The notes: generated by a model from the sequence alone, not told the origin. Shown: positions 1 through 12,728, counted from the stretch's first letter. The stretch is 64,000 bases of DNA from Nymphaea colorata (GCF_008831285.2 NC_045145.1:6324802-6388801); one strand, 5' to 3'. Numbers and translations: made by a program.

Positions 1-50
1 AACATTTTGGACTTTAGTATCCACAAAAATGTCAAGAACCCTTCGTTTCT

Positions 51-2406
51 ATGAGGAAAAGTTCCTGCGTGGGAGTGGGAATCCCTCTTGATAAGCCAAA
101 AAAAAAGTGTTGTTGTTGTCAAAAACAAATGAATGGTGATATCAATAGACCAAAATATTATCTTGCTGAAGTAAAAGGAGAAGTTGAACCATGTAATGAA
201 ATGGTAGACGAGGTGAGGAAGAAAATTAATAAATGTTTAGAATAATCAAAGGAACAAAAGAACTATAAGAAGCACATTGTCAATGGAATTGGTTCTTTTG
301 AGATAAATGGGGATGAAAATAATGAAATCATATGAAAATGAGGCTGTAAGAGTTCAAAGAGGGAAACTGATTGTGGAAAATGTGTAAAAAAACCAAAATA
401 GAACATTTGATTCTTTTATTTAATCTAAAGCAATAGTTCCATCAAAGAAACAACTTGGCATAAAAACATCAATGGATAGGAAGGCAAGAGATAAATTGTG
501 CTCAACAGTTGTAAGTTTGTTCTATCTTTCAACAATTCCTCTTAATTCCGAAATTCCCCTTACTATATAAGATGCTTGAAATTTGCACGTCCATATGAAT
601 GGGGTTGAAGCCACCTTTATCATCTGAAATTTTTGGACAACTATTAAGATAAGAAGTGAAAAAGACTGATAAATATATTAAAGAATATGAGGAATCATCG
701 TTTGAAACTAGTTGCCCTATCATGCTATGGTTGGAAAAATGCTAACCATAGAACATTCATAAATTTCTTGGTTCATTATCCAAAGGGCAAATACTTTCTA
801 AAGTCAGTTGATGTAACTAATATTTTAATGAGCCAAAATAATTTACCCAAATTGTTTAACAAAGTGGTGGAAATGGTAGGTGTTGAAAATGTGGCTGAGG
901 TATGTTATTTTTGTTTTCAATTATTGGTGATTGTGTATTATGTTATGCTTTATGTGTGCAATGTGAATGTGCAATATCTAATAATCATACATATTCTATC
1001 ATTTTGTACAGATAATTATGGACAATATGCAGCCTATTATTTTGCAGCATTAAAGAAGTTCGAGGAAAAGAGAAAAACTACCTTTGGGACTTTTTGTGAG
1101 ATCTTATGCTTGAAAATATAAGCAAAATAAAAAATATAGTTAGATGCATGGATAAAGAATAGAGGATTATGAAGTTTATTTATAAATATACTTTCATGTT
1201 GAATCTGTCTATGAATCAATTTAGTAATTACAAAGATATTCTACAATCAGTTACTACAAGATTTGCCACTAATTTTATCTCATTCCAAAGTTTGTTAGGA
1301 CATCGATCCAGTCTTCAAATAATGGTTGTTTCAGATGTATGGTGCACATTGAAGTATTCAACATTTGCTGACATAAAAGAGATGGAAGAAATTCTACTGA
1401 ATCCTAATTTTTGGTGAGTTGTAGAATCAACTGTCAAGACAATACAACCTCTAGTGGAAGTTTTGAGGATTGTAGATGTAAAAGAAATCCTACAATGGGA
1501 TATCATTATGAAGCAATGGATAGATCTAAGGAAGCTATAAAGGAAATTCATGACAATGAAGAGAGGAAATACATACCTTATTGGAAAATAATTGATAATT
1601 GTTGGATAAATTTACTTCACCTTTTCAAGTTGTTACATATTATCTCAATCCCAAGTACCAATAAGTCCAATTTTTTCTAAGTTATATTGCATCTTTTTAT
1701 TGTTTCATAATTTCATTATAGTCCAAACTTCACAACTTACATTTTTATAAATTATGTTATTATCCATTTTTCATTCTATTGAAATTGAGAGAATCATCAA
1801 AGTTTTTTGGCTCCCAAAGTAACTTTCATCTACTAATGGACAAAGCAGCCTGAGGTTGGGTGTGATTTCATTCAATGCTGAAAGTTGGAGGTAGACATTT
1901 CAGCAAGAATCAAGGTATGCAAGTAGGTGACGAGCATCTTAAATTTTTCTAATTACTCAATTGTTATTTCTTAATCACTTTTCAATTAAAATGCATGTAT
2001 TTGGGCTTTGTGGGTAGCATTAGCTCGAGCTATTTGAAGATGCAAGTGTAGATCTTAGTATTTCAATATCTATTATGACTAGAGAAGAACACAAGCCAGG
2101 TAATGAGTGTTCAAATGTGCATGAAATAGTTTATATGTATTTTGTGCTTAAAGTTGACATTTGAACTTTGAATTGTGATGTACCTTTTTCAGCCATGTGG
2201 TGGAAGATACATGAAACATGCCATCCTGATCTTCAAGAAATTGCTATTCGTATATTTAATCAAACATATTCTTCATATGTATGCAAATGAAATTGGATAA
2301 CCAAATTTACACTAAGATAAGGAATAAATTGGCTCAAATGAATTTCAATGACATAGTTTTTGTCCATTACAACATATGCTTGCAAGAAAGACAACTTAAA
2401 AAAACA
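51..2406 (+). pseudogene. Decayed hAT-family transposase gene (BED finger, DUF659, dimerisation domain)
   Basis: Pieces of a plant hAT transposase lie in the usual order but in different frames. A BED-type finger is at about 100-240 (cysteine-rich segment, then a decayed LAEVKG and EVRKK). A DUF659-like core is at about 690-900 and 1010-1120 (TFINFLVHYPKG, FLKSVDVTNI, then a TDN-like motif and EKRKTTF). The RNase H-like middle is at 1170-1640 (TRFATNFISFQSL, MGYHYEAMDRSKEAI, YWKIID). The C-terminal hAT dimerisation region is at 2192-2406 (WWKIHETCHPDLQEIAIRI, then in another frame NDIVFVHYN and LQERQLKK). A GTATGT...TACAG stretch at about 901-1010 looks like an intron. The finger histidine reads tyrosine, and stops and frameshifts are scattered through the copy, so it is not functional. 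I could not find terminal inverted repeats or an 8-bp target duplication. The family assignment is firm; the exact ends are not. Confidence 0.75.
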
Positions 2407-3640
2407 TGAATTGGACCAATTTTCTTGGCAACACACATTTGCATACATCCATTGGTGTTCCTTAAGCACTTTGTAGGGATTTGCGGACAACTTTAATGAT
2501 CTCTCTCTATTGGTTTTGTGGGGGGAATTGAGCTTTTCCACAGTTTTTTTTGTTATCATTTCTTTGAAAACTTTTTTTTTTGCTACTTTTCATATTTTAG
2601 GGTTTGTATTCATTGAAACACAAGAAATGTCTTGTGCGAGCACCAGAAAAGAAAGGTAAATTGTGTCCATATATAACATGAATTTCATTGAAATATATTA
2701 TAAGTGCAGGAACTTCTCTTGGGTTCTCATGCCTCACCTTTTTAGGTAACTCTTTCTTATTATTCTTCTTCCTTAATTTCCTATTTCCCCTAATTTCTTC
2801 ATGATTTTTATTTTGTTATTTTGTCCATGAAGCATTGCAAAAATGCATATTGGTTCAATGAGGATAAATGGAGGATGGCATAAACATTCATTCATGAGGT
2901 AAAAAGCATGCTTTTCTCTCCAATTTTTTCCCTAGGCTATTCCTTGAATTGCTTAGGAATTTTTTTTCTCACATTAAATGTTTGCATTTTTTTGTTTTAA
3001 CATCAATAGAATGAAATATCCTCCTGCTTATCTCATTTTGGAATTTATTTGCTCGATGAGTAAAAAATCATTTGTGTCACAAAAGTAGCAGCTCTTCTTC
3101 TTCATTTCTTCATGTCCAGCTCCTTACCATCTTGAATCTCTGTTTCTTGGAAAAGGTTTCCATTATTGTGAGGAACAAAAAGGGAGACCACAGCCTTTGC
3201 ACATGTTAAAGTAAGGTCCAATGGTACCATATATTGACCAGGAATAGTGGCCGAAGTTGTAGGTAAGCCTTCAATAATCTATTTCTATTTTTTTGTTTAC
3301 TTAGAGACATTTGGCAGTTAGCTCTCCTTGGCTTCAGCGAACACCATTATTGAAAGTCCTCTCTTTGTTCACTATATGGTGGTCAATTTTCCCAACTTAA
3401 CTGATTTTGAACCTTCCATTGTATGTGCTAAACAATATTAAATAGTGATGGAAGATTTTCAAATGGATACCCAAAAAAGATGACCGAAAATTGAAAAATA
3501 ATTTAATTGAGGAAAGCAAACCAGCTTGTTCATTAATGTTTGATGACATGCTTTAATGAGCATTTGTTTAAACGAGGTAAAACCATAATTGTTAGGTTAT
3601 TAATATAAATTTCAAAAAAAAAATTATGCAATTTTGAAAA
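2407..3640. other. AT-rich non-coding stretch
   Basis: This stretch has homopolymer T runs and no coherent reading frame. It may be non-coding tail of the hAT element or unrelated intergenic DNA. I recognise nothing in it. Confidence 0.5.
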
Positions 3641-3649
3641 AGTATCTGA

Positions 3650-4400
3650 ACCAGTTGATGTGTTTACTTAATTCTTATCTACATACAACTATTTTCATTT
3701 GATACATCAGCATGCTATGGCTGGTAAACCAATTGATGCTGACTTAATTATGGATCTCCTAAGAGGACTCCCACCAGAGTATGGACTTTTTAAAATTTCA
3801 GTCACAACTCATGTGGTCCTATGTCTTTGGTTGAAATGTGTGGTGTTCTTATTCAAGAAACTCATATCAAAGATCAAGAGAATATATCGTGGGATGGTGC
3901 TCCCAATGGCGAATGTCACTCAATACAATACTGAAAGCAAAGAAGCCTATTTCAGCCAAGGTTCATACAATTTAGGTGGTGAAAACTTCAATCGTAGCCA
4001 TGGACTTGGAAGAGGTGGCTTTGGTGATGGAGACTACAACAAACCAAGAGTAGTAGTGTGCTAATATTGTGACAAGCCCGGGCTCTCGGCCAAAACCTAC
4101 TTCAAAATCACTAGGAAAAAAAATTTTGCAAATCAAACAAGCAGCAAGGCGGCTGCTTACTACTCATTTGCAGCTCATGTTGTAAATCAAAACAGCTAGT
4201 TTCCATACTCCAAGGAAAGTCATGCATAACAAATAGCTTGGAAAATTTATCCTTACAGGAAACCTATGTAGGATCAGTTTCTATAAAGGTGAGTAAAAGC
4301 TCAGGAGTTTCTATCAAAGATATTGGTAAGGCACTCTTTAAGTTCTCCAACTCTTATATTTCTTTACAAAACATTTTATATGGCCTTCAAGACAAAATTG
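3650..4400 (+). pseudogene. Ty1/Copia gag-protease fragment
   Basis: A remnant of a Copia gag (UBN2-type) is readable from about 3700: HAMAGKPIDADLIMDLLRGL, PPEY, SVTTH. In a shifted frame MSLVEMCGVLIQETH follows. A glycine/arginine-rich nucleocapsid-like stretch is at 3960-4060 (NRSHGLGRGGFGDGD). At 4235-4400 comes a segment resembling the start of the Copia protease (NSLENLSLQETYVGS, then SVSIKVSKSSGVSIKDIGKA and SNSYISLQNILY). Frameshifts and stops break it, and no LTRs adjoin it. It is unrelated in sequence to the complete Copia element at 8.7-13.1 kb and appears much older. Confidence 0.65.
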
Positions 4401-4420
4401 AACTCAAACCAACTAAAAGA

Positions 4421-4850
4421 AGATTGATTTGAACGTGGAAAATATAAGTCTAGCTCAAGTTTAACTCACTCCATAAGGTTGAGCTCAAATACGGTTTAAA
4501 CCCCTGAAAATAAGAGAGAGAAAGAGCTCAGAACTGAATTGAACTCAAATTGGGGTGAATGAACTCAAATTGAATTAAGGAAAGATTGATTTGTGCATGA
4601 CATATATCATCTTAGCTCGATCTTAGCATACTATGTCAGGTTGAGCTAAAATTCAGCTCAAACCCCTAAAAACAAGAGAGAAAAAGAATTCAGAATTGAA
4701 CTCAAACTGAGATGACTGAAGTCACACCGAATTAAGGGAAGATTGATATATACATGATAAACATAGTCCTACCTCGGTTTTACCTTACTTTATCAGATTG
4801 AGCTCAAATTCAGCTCAAACTCCTAAAAACAAGAGAGAGAAAGACCTAAT
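4421..4850 (+). repeat. Three-copy tandem repeat, period about 160 bp
   Basis: Units begin with the shared word AGATTGAT at 4421, 4583 and 4740 (spacings 162 and 157 bp). Each contains GAGCTCAAA or GAGCTAAAA, then CAGCTCAAAC, CCTAAAAACAAGAGAGA and a GAACTCAAA(C/T)TG block. The repeat is non-coding. The same repeat family occurs on the opposite strand near 53.8-54.2 kb. Confidence 0.8.
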
Positions 4851-5270
4851 GAAAACCTACAAATTAAAACTTGGGCTGGATAACTCAAGGTAAATAACAT
4901 AAACCCTCTCCACCTGTTTTGAACTTGGTTCAGCTAAAAGCATAGTTTTAAGTCACATGAGATCTGACTTGAGGTTGGATAATTCTAATGAGCTGACTCT
5001 AACCACTCTTGTAGCTATGTATAGTTGAGAAATGACCTAATTACTTAAATTTTAGGAAATTCTCAAAAATTTAGTGATTACTTTCCAAGTGCCATGATGC
5101 AGGAGAAAAATGGTCATTTTCACCTTGGGTGGCCTAGGTGTTCTAGGTCTAGGTGCTCAATGCTGAAATGAAATATGACCATTGTTCTTGAAATACTGTT
5201 TTTGAGACTCAATGTGAAAATTTCATAGTGAAAAGTAAAATGGTCATTTGGAGTTATGAAAATTTTGGGT
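4851..5270 (+). repeat. Dispersed repeat, partner of the inverted copy at 53.6-54.2 kb
   Basis: This continues the tandem block. It includes a segment at about 5022-5080 whose reverse complement is recognisable at about 53740-53800 (shared core GAGAAATG-CCTAATT, then TTAGGAAATTCT). A second shared segment around 5235-5255 (GTAAAATGGTCATTTGG) matches the complement near 53590-53620. No coding content is visible. Confidence 0.55.
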
Positions 5271-8200
5271 GGTACATATATATCTAAACCTATGTTGGTT
5301 CAAAAGGATGGACTAATATAAACCTAGTTGTAATTAGGGTTTAGCCTTGTTTTAATGTGGGACAGGTTTGGATTTATAGTAGTGTGTTCAATTCCATGCC
5401 TTGACTAAGGCACCGAATAAATTTAATGTGATTTTCGGTCGGTTAAATCTATGGTTTTGATCTCAACATGTATAAACCAAAGATTTTGAAAAGCAGGTTT
5501 CATAAACACGTTCAATTTCGAAATTGTGCGGTTCAAGACTATGTTTTTGAAAATATGTGTCCTTGTGAAAGTTAGTTTGGGTAAAGTGCATGCAAGGACT
5601 ATTGTCAAATGAGTGAGTTTGATAATCCAACCTGATTCTCATATGGACCTAATTCTAAGTGCACATTTTGGAATTGCATGTATGAGGTAAACCAAAAGCA
5701 AACTATATGCATGCAGATCAAACGTTATAAAACATTCATTATAATATGCATGATTCTGAAAACCGATGAAACGACTCTAATTTTTAAGGCCAACTCTTTT
5801 AAAAAAAAACACACAAAATAATTTCAAATTAAAATGAAAGCATGCAGAAATAACTTTTCAAACCTTTAAGTTATAAAATCATTAGGCATCATCACTAACT
5901 ATATCTAAACTGGTCAACATTAAATAATAATTTAAATTAAACCATCAAATAGATCATTCACAAGAATAAGGAGTATGAAAGACATTTAAAATTTTTAAAT
6001 CACACAATTCATGACTTAGATCAGTTTGGCACCATCAGATCATCGCACAATGCAGCAACTTTATTATCACCATCCCTTCTATTCATGATCGCCTAAAAAA
6101 TAGTAAATAGGGGTGAGAACTTTGAGAAGTTTTCAGTACGACGTCCACCTTCGGCTTATTCCAACATGCATGGTTAGCAATGCAACATTCAATTTAACTT
6201 ATTACCACATGAAACTAAGTAGTCCAATATATGCATTCAATATCTATATCCACATAGATAAAAGAACAATTAACACTAATCAGTATTGACAACTACAATC
6301 GTCATAAATTCATCTATGAATGCCTACAATATTAATTATCTATTGGCATGCTTGCAACCATAATTAAGTTTTTTTGCCTATGACTGCGGACACCATGCGG
6401 ATGGTGACCCAACCGGCATTCATTTATTCACACAACATTTTTTATTTTACAGTGCCTAAGGGTATAACCAAACAATTAACAACATAAACAACTCAAGTGC
6501 TAGTACCAGACTTATAGATCAGTCACTGTCTTCCTTCATTGAACCGACCCTTAAAAAGCAAGTTGGAAGGATGTTTTCCAAATATCGTGGTGGTGAATGG
6601 GTGACCTCTAAACAAATGTGTCCAGACAAACACATAGCAGAAACAAAAACCAAAAACCTTGGTGATGAGTATTGGCCATACTCAGCCTCACCTAGGCAGA
6701 AGGCAATCTTCACTTCCTTCCTCATATGACAAGAGATCGTGCCACCTTCTTCCTCTAAACAGTTCAAACCATTTAAGGTCAGGCCAGATATGCATTAATC
6801 TTTACCAGCATTCATTGTTTAGTTCAAACATTTAAGCATACTTTCAAAGTATATATTGTGTTTACTGCATGTACTCAACGCATAATTAACAACATCATAT
6901 ATAGCATATATGCACTGAAATAAATGGCACAATACACATTTCTAGCCATCCAAACAAAAATTAGTAATATGTTCACAAGCACGTGTTTTGTTCATTAGCA
7001 CAGAATTCTGGATCCTAAGTATTAATTCAAACAAATTCAAATTTTTGCAAAACACAAGCATATAAGACATATATGTCTCAAGTTAAGCTAGATCCAGATC
7101 TAAATCTCTTCATATATAACAATTATGCACCAATGTATATGCTTAATCAAGGCAAATCCTATGACCATCATATGATTAACATGCATAAGCTAGAAAAGTT
7201 TCAAACATCTACATGTGCATGGCGCAACAAGTCATATCAATATGTCATGATGCAATAAATACAATGAAAATATATAACATCCATATCCATCCATAAGCAT
7301 TTATTATCATGTTTTATTATTCTCACAAGTGATTAATTTAACGAACTCATACTGTTGATCTGTATAAGCTAAATTGGGTTTGGGTCTAGATCCGCAATGA
7401 CATTTAAACATGCATACTTTCAATACAAATAATCCAAATCCAAAATCAGTTTACAACTTCCAATATAGATTTATTTCCAAACAAAATCAGTTCCAAGTCT
7501 AATTATATATATATATATATATATAATTTTTTCCTAGCAAACCATATCAAAATCCATTTCCAATAGCTAATACATTGTGGAGAAAAATATACTTTTTATT
7601 TAAGTATGTTTTCAACCATTAAAATACGTTTTCAAACATTCAACATCTCAATCTACTTTCAACCACCATTGTATAGAGGTCTTTGCAAAACAAGAACAAT
7701 GTGTTTTCAAAACAATATAAATCATATCCAATTCATTTGTAACAAAATATCTATTTTTTAGAAATATGTAGATCCAAATCCAAATTCAATTGCAAATTCT
7801 CAATCATTGTTTTCAAAGCAAGTTAGATCTAGGACCAGATATGTTTGCAACAATTAATATAGGTCAAATGTAAACATGTTATATCCAAACAATATATTTT
7901 TAAAAGAACCAAAATGTCTATTTTGAAAATGGGGTGGATCCAAATCCAAACAAGTTTGGAACAAGAAAAATATACACTTAATACAAATTGCTCTCTTGTC
8001 TAAATCTATTTACGACAGTTAAAATATATTTTCAGAATGAGTTGGACTCGTCATCAAGATCCAAATTATTTAAAACAACCATAACATAAATTGTCATGGT
8101 AAACAGATCTTGGTCTAGATCTGTCCAAAGTTGTGTTTCAAACCTCACTTGAAATTCTTTATGACATAAAATATGGTAGAATCATTTTCCAAACTTTTGG

Positions 8201-8655
8201 GCCTTGTTTTGGTATTCACAAAGGAAGTGGTGTTTCGGTTATAGAGAGGCTGTCCAGAAACAGCTTTATGAAGTTTATTAAAACTTAAGAATGGAGCATA
8301 ATTAAAATTTTAAAGTCTAGACCCTTGTGTTCAAACTTTATAAACACGTAACTTTTTCGAAATTTCAAAACAATGGCTCAAAAACCTCTTTCTGAAAATG
8401 AGATTTTTTTGAAAAATGCAGCGCGTCAAAGATGAATTGACTATATGCATTTGTGAAGATTTTGGCAAATTAAAGGGGCTGACTTAAAAACTTTCAACAG
8501 CATAAAAACGCCCTTTCCCCGATTTCCTTATTTCTTCTCCAGCTCACCCTCTCTTCTTTCGACTTTATCTTATTCTAGTTTTCTCTAGTCGAGGGTTTCA
8601 TTTTAGGTGCAGTGGATCCACAGCTGATTCACACGCCATCAGTGGCTTTAACGAT
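5271..8655. other. Long AT-rich non-coding region
   Basis: No reading frame here resembles a known protein. It contains a (TA)n run at 7504-7525 and many ATGCAT/CATGCA words. A pyrimidine-rich GC-shifted block at about 8500-8600 resembles a transcribed leader or an LTR U5-like segment. It ends at the Copia target site. Confidence 0.5.
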
Positions 8656-8660
8656 GCACC

Positions 8661-8973
8661 TGTTAGTTAATGTGAACGTGTGAGCAATATGTGGAAGTGG
8701 AGATCGTGTAAACATGTGGTGGCTTTTTTTTAGTTTCTTTTCTTTAGCCATAAAAATAGGAATTAGTGGTTATGTGTCCACAAAATGAGGCTGCTTTTGA
8801 CAAGTGGCATTAGTGGGTAGTTTTTTCTTTTGTTCTTTAAATACTAGTTACATGCCTGTAATCCAAAGTATGAGAAAAAGAAAAATAGTATTGAGTTTCT
8901 TTTGTTCAACTTTATCTTAACATGCCTTTCTTTAGTGTTTTTTTGTGTGTGGGAGTTAGAAAGACTTCCTTCA
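8661..8973 (+). repeat. Copia 5' LTR
   Basis: It begins TGTTAGTTAATG and ends ACTTCCTTCA, giving the canonical TG...CA termini. A TTTAAATA word near 8836 could serve as a TATA element. The 3' LTR is collinear over all 313 bp. Confidence 0.95.
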
Positions 8974-8977
8974 ATCT

Positions 8978-8989
8978 TGGTATCAGAGC
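8978..8989 (+). other. Primer-binding site, tRNA-iMet type
   Basis: TGGTATCAGAGC lies 4 bp after the LTR. It is complementary to the 3' end of plant initiator methionine tRNA, the standard primer for Copia and many Gypsy elements. Confidence 0.93.
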
Positions 8990-9087
8990 GCCAGGTTGCG
9001 TGGGCATCTCAAGTATCATGAAGCATTGCAGAAGCAAGGAACTCTAAATTGCGTGCTATTGGTAAGAATTATTTTTTGAAAGCTGGT

Positions 9088-10308
9088 ATGGCTAATTCAA
9101 ATACTCTCAATTTATCCCAATCCTTAGTGCCTATTTTTAATGGTGAGAACTATGAGTTTTTGAGTATCAAAATGAAAACTTACTTCATTTCACAAGATCT
9201 TTGGGAGTTAGTTGAGAATGGTTATGCAGAAACTGAAGTATCAAAGGCAGCAGGAAAGTCAATAGAGAAAATTGATGTTAAGGAATTTCGGAAGAAAGAT
9301 GCAAAGGCACTCTTAGTATTGCAGCAGGTTGTATCAAAGACTGTCTTCCCAACTATTGCTGGTGCAGAGAAGTCAAGTGAAGTGTGACTATTCCTCAAAC
9401 AAAAATTTCATGGAAATAAGAAGATTACTACAGTTAAGCTCCAAATCTTAAGGAGAGAGTTTGAAACATTTTGCATGAAAACTGGTGAGTCCATTCAAAA
9501 TTATTTTTCTAGACTCTCTACTATTGTAAATCAAATGAAGAGTTTCGGTGAAGCCACAACCGAGCAAAAGGTGGTTGAAAAAGTGTTAAGAAGTCTTCCT
9601 TTTAAATTTGATCATGTTGTCACTACAATAGAAGAATCCAAAGATTTGTCTATTTATTCTATTGATGAACTAATGGGGTCTCTTTTAGCATATGAGCAAC
9701 GCATGAACAGGTCAACAGAAAAAGGAATAGAGCAAGTTTTCCAAACAAAGATAGAGTTTTCAAAAGAGAAGAATGGAAGCTATGATCAAAGAAATGAAGG
9801 AAGGAGTCAAGGACGAGGAGGCTATAGAGGAGTCACTCGTTGTTATGGTAGAGGACGTGGAAGATTCCATGAAAATTTCTATAAAACCTATGACACAACA
9901 GGGAAAGGTAATCAAAATCAGTATTTTAGAGGAAAACAACGTAACTTTTGCAAGAAGTTTGGACATATAGAAGCTAAATGTTTTGAAAAGGCAAAACAAC
10001 AAGCTAGTTTTGTAGAAGAAAATGAGAATTTATTTCTTACAACTATGGATGCTAACCGTTGCAATAGTGAAGTTTGGTTTGTAGATAGCGGCTGCAGTAA
10101 TCATATGACGGGTGACAAGAGTTTTTTCAAAGACATTGACGAGACTATAAAGTTGGATGTGTGGCTTGGAGACAATAATACAATAAGTGTGAATGGTAAA
10201 GGAACAGTTATCATCAAACCAGAAACAGGTATGGAAAGATTTATTAACGATGTGTATTACGTCCCCGGGTTGGCTCAAAATTTAGTTAGTGTTGGGCAGC
10301 TGGTTTAA
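9088..10308 (+). pseudogene. Copia gag and aspartic protease region
   Basis: The likely gag start is the ATG at 9088 (MANSNTLNLSQSLVPIFNGE); an in-frame ATG also exists at 9049. The gag core runs on past an in-frame TGA at 9385-9387, where the family normally has tryptophan, into LKQKFHGNKK and the YFSRLSTIVNQMKSFGE region. The nucleocapsid carries a glycine/arginine-rich stretch and a zinc knuckle reading CKKFGHIEAKC. The first cysteine of CX2CX4HX4C is replaced by arginine. The protease follows with its DSG active site (WFVDSGCSNHMTG, about 10078-10115). The frame stops at a TAA at 10306-10308. In the intact family, Gag packages the RNA and the protease cuts the polyprotein. Confidence 0.9.
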
Positions 10309-11009
10309 AAAGGATACACACTTTTATTTGAAAATGATGCGTGTGAAATTAAAAATAAAAGTGGTGTAGTTCTTGCAAAAGTAAATATGGTTCGAAATAA
10401 AATGTTTCCTCTTAAGACAAATGCTTTTATGACAAAAATTGATGATTCCAAGCTATGACACGTGAGATATGGGCATCTTCACTCTAATGGGTTGAAACTC
10501 TTACATAAAAAAGGTATGGTATATGGACTGCCACTTATTGATTGTCATGATGATGTATGTGAAAGGTGTGTTTATGGTAAACAACATAAATTGCCATTTC
10601 AAGTTGGAAATTCATGGAGAGCTAAAGTGCCGCTTCAATTAGTTCATGCTGACATATGCGGTCCAATGAAAACTTCTTCTTTAAATGGTAGCAAGTATTT
10701 TTTGCTATTTACTGATGATTACACTAGAATGAGTTGGGTGTATTTTCTCAATCACAAATCTGATGCAATGGATAAATTTAAAGAGTTTAAAGCTTTTGCA
10801 GAAAAAGAAAGTGGAAATGTAATAAAGATATTGCGTACAGATAGAGGGGGAGAATTTTTGTCTGACGAAAGTAAGGAAGACCCCACAACAAAATGGTGTG
10901 GCGAAAGGAAAAATCAAATAGAGGTGGAAATGGCACGCAGCATGTTAAATGAAAAACAAACATTATATTTGATAAAAAAGCTTGCTGGGATTGGGTTAAG
11001 AATGAAACC
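10309..11009 (+). pseudogene. Copia integrase remnant with internal deletions
   Basis: After the protease stop the frame continues as KGYTLLFENDACEIKNKSG. A TGA at 10456-10458 interrupts the usual tryptophan just before the GAG-pre-integrase domain (RYGHLHSNGLKLLHKKG, then the zinc-binding CERCVYGKQHKLPF). The integrase core keeps its first aspartate (VHADICGPM) and second (LRTDRGGEF). The third acidic residue (ERKN) follows only about 21 residues later instead of the usual 35, so part of the catalytic core is missing. After MARSMLNEK the sequence jumps, with a frame change, to the pre-RT linker (KKACWDWVKNE). Most of the integrase C-terminal region is deleted. This copy cannot encode a working integrase. 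Confidence 0.88.
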
Positions 11010-12728
11010 ATGAAACTCCAAGTTGACGGGAAAGAAGTGAATCCAAATCATATTGACGAAGAACCAAAAGAGAAAGATGAAGCCTTGAAGGAGACGATCA
11101 ATGAAGGTATTGAATCCATTTTTGAAGGAACTCCTCCAAGAAAGGTACGATCCTTAAATGACCTTTATAAGTGTGCATTTGCTTTTGCTGTTATAGAACC
11201 TTCAACTTTTGATGAAACATGTGTAGACAAAAATTGGATGAATGATATGGAAGAGAAAATACAAACCATAGAAAAGAATGACACATGGGAGCTCTCTAAG
11301 TTGCCGTCGGGGAAGGAACCAATTGGAGTAAAATGGGTCTATAAGGTGAAGTATGATGCTAAAGGTAACGTGAAAAAATATAAAGCAAGGCTGGTTGGTA
11401 GAGGTTTTGTGCAAGTATATGGAATTGATTTTACTGAGACATTTTCACCTGTTGCAAGATTTGAGACAGTAAGAATGGTTCTTTCTATTGCTGCTCAATT
11501 TAAATGGAAAGTTTTTCAGTTTGATGTCAATTATGCATTCCTAAATGGCTATTTGAATGAAGAAGTGTATGTTGATCAACCACCTGGATTTAAAATTAAA
11601 GGAAAAGAAGACAAGGTTTATAAACTTAAAAAGGCATTATACGGGCTTAAACAAGCTCCTCGTGCTTGGTATAGTCGTCTTGATAAATTTCTTCATCAAA
11701 ATGGCTTTCAAAGAAGTGATAGTGAGTCAACTCTTTATGTCAAAGTGAGTGAAAATCATTTACTTATTGTAAGTGTTTATGTGGATGATATTATCTATAC
11801 TGGCACTTCTTCTAGTCTTATTGCAGAATTTAAAAATTGTATGATGAGGGAGTTCGAAATGTCTGATTTGGGATTGTTGCATTACTTTCTTGGTCTTCAA
11901 GTAGTACAAAGTGATGAAGGAATTTTTATATCGCAAGGAAAATATGCATTGGATACTTTGAAAAAGTTTAAAATGATGAATTGTAATGGTTGTGCAACTC
12001 CCATGAACACCAACGAAAAGCTGAATGCAGATGATGGAATGGCAAAAGTAAATGAAAAATATTTCAGAAGCATGGTCGGTGCATTGATGTACTTGACACA
12101 TACCAGACCTGACATTGTGTTTTCAGTGAGTTTGATATCAAGGTTCATGCAAGATCCTTCAGTGCAACATCTTGGTGCAGCAAAAAGAATTCTTCGTTAC
12201 ATTCAATCTACACTCAACTATGGAATTTTTTATAAACCTGTGACTAACTTTGGTTTAATTGGATATACTGATAGTGATTGGGCAGGTTCTGTTGATGATC
12301 GGAAAAGTACAAGTGGTTTTGTATTTGGATTTGGTTCAAGTGTTGTGTCGTGGTGCTCAAAGAAACAAAGTTCAACAGCCTTATCTTCTTCGGAAGCTGA
12401 GTATATTGCTGCTACTGCTAATGCATGTCAAGCGATATGGATGAGATGTATTTTAGAAGATCTTCAATTGAAGCAAGAGAATCCAACTCAGTTATACTAT
12501 GATAACAAATCTACTATTTCCATGGCAAAAAATCCATCATTTCACGGAAGGACTAAACATATAGAGTTACGTTATCACTTTATTAGAGACGGGATTGAGA
12601 AAGAAGAAATTGAGTTGAAGCAATGTTTCACAAAAGAGCAAGTTGCAGATGGTTTTACAAAAGCACTACCACCATCAAAGTTTTTCAATTTTCGAGAAGC
12701 GATTGGAGTACAAGATTTTTCACATTAA
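11010..12728 (+). CDS. Copia reverse transcriptase and RNase H, open frame
   Basis: A 572-codon frame without stops encodes the C-terminal half of the Copia polyprotein; the frame continues upstream into the linker at about 10970. The reverse transcriptase starts near residue 80 (WELSKLPSGKEPIGVKWVYK, then KARLVGRGFVQ). It carries the LKKALYGLKQAPRAWY motif and an intact catalytic YVDD at residues 257-260 (11778-11789). The RNase H begins near residue 418 (GYTDSDWAGSVDDRKSTSG) and contains ALSSSEAEY and the terminal TKHIELRYHFIRD. The stop is just before the polypurine tract. In the intact family this enzyme copies element RNA into DNA in virus-like particles. Conservation here against a broken integrase suggests recent mobilisation in trans or recent loss. 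Confidence 0.93.
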   Translation: MKLQVDGKEVNPNHIDEEPKEKDEALKETINEGIESIFEGTPPRKVRSLNDLYKCAFAFAVIEPSTFDETCVDKNWMNDMEEKIQTIEKNDTWELSKLPSGKEPIGVKWVYKVKYDAKGNVKKYKARLVGRGFVQVYGIDFTETFSPVARFETVRMVLSIAAQFKWKVFQFDVNYAFLNGYLNEEVYVDQPPGFKIKGKEDKVYKLKKALYGLKQAPRAWYSRLDKFLHQNGFQRSDSESTLYVKVSENHLLIVSVYVDDIIYTGTSSSLIAEFKNCMMREFEMSDLGLLHYFLGLQVVQSDEGIFISQGKYALDTLKKFKMMNCNGCATPMNTNEKLNADDGMAKVNEKYFRSMVGALMYLTHTRPDIVFSVSLISRFMQDPSVQHLGAAKRILRYIQSTLNYGIFYKPVTNFGLIGYTDSDWAGSVDDRKSTSGFVFGFGSSVVSWCSKKQSSTALSSSEAEYIAATANACQAIWMRCILEDLQLKQENPTQLYYDNKSTISMAKNPSFHGRTKHIELRYHFIRDGIEKEEIELKQCFTKEQVADGFTKALPPSKFFNFREAIGVQDFSH

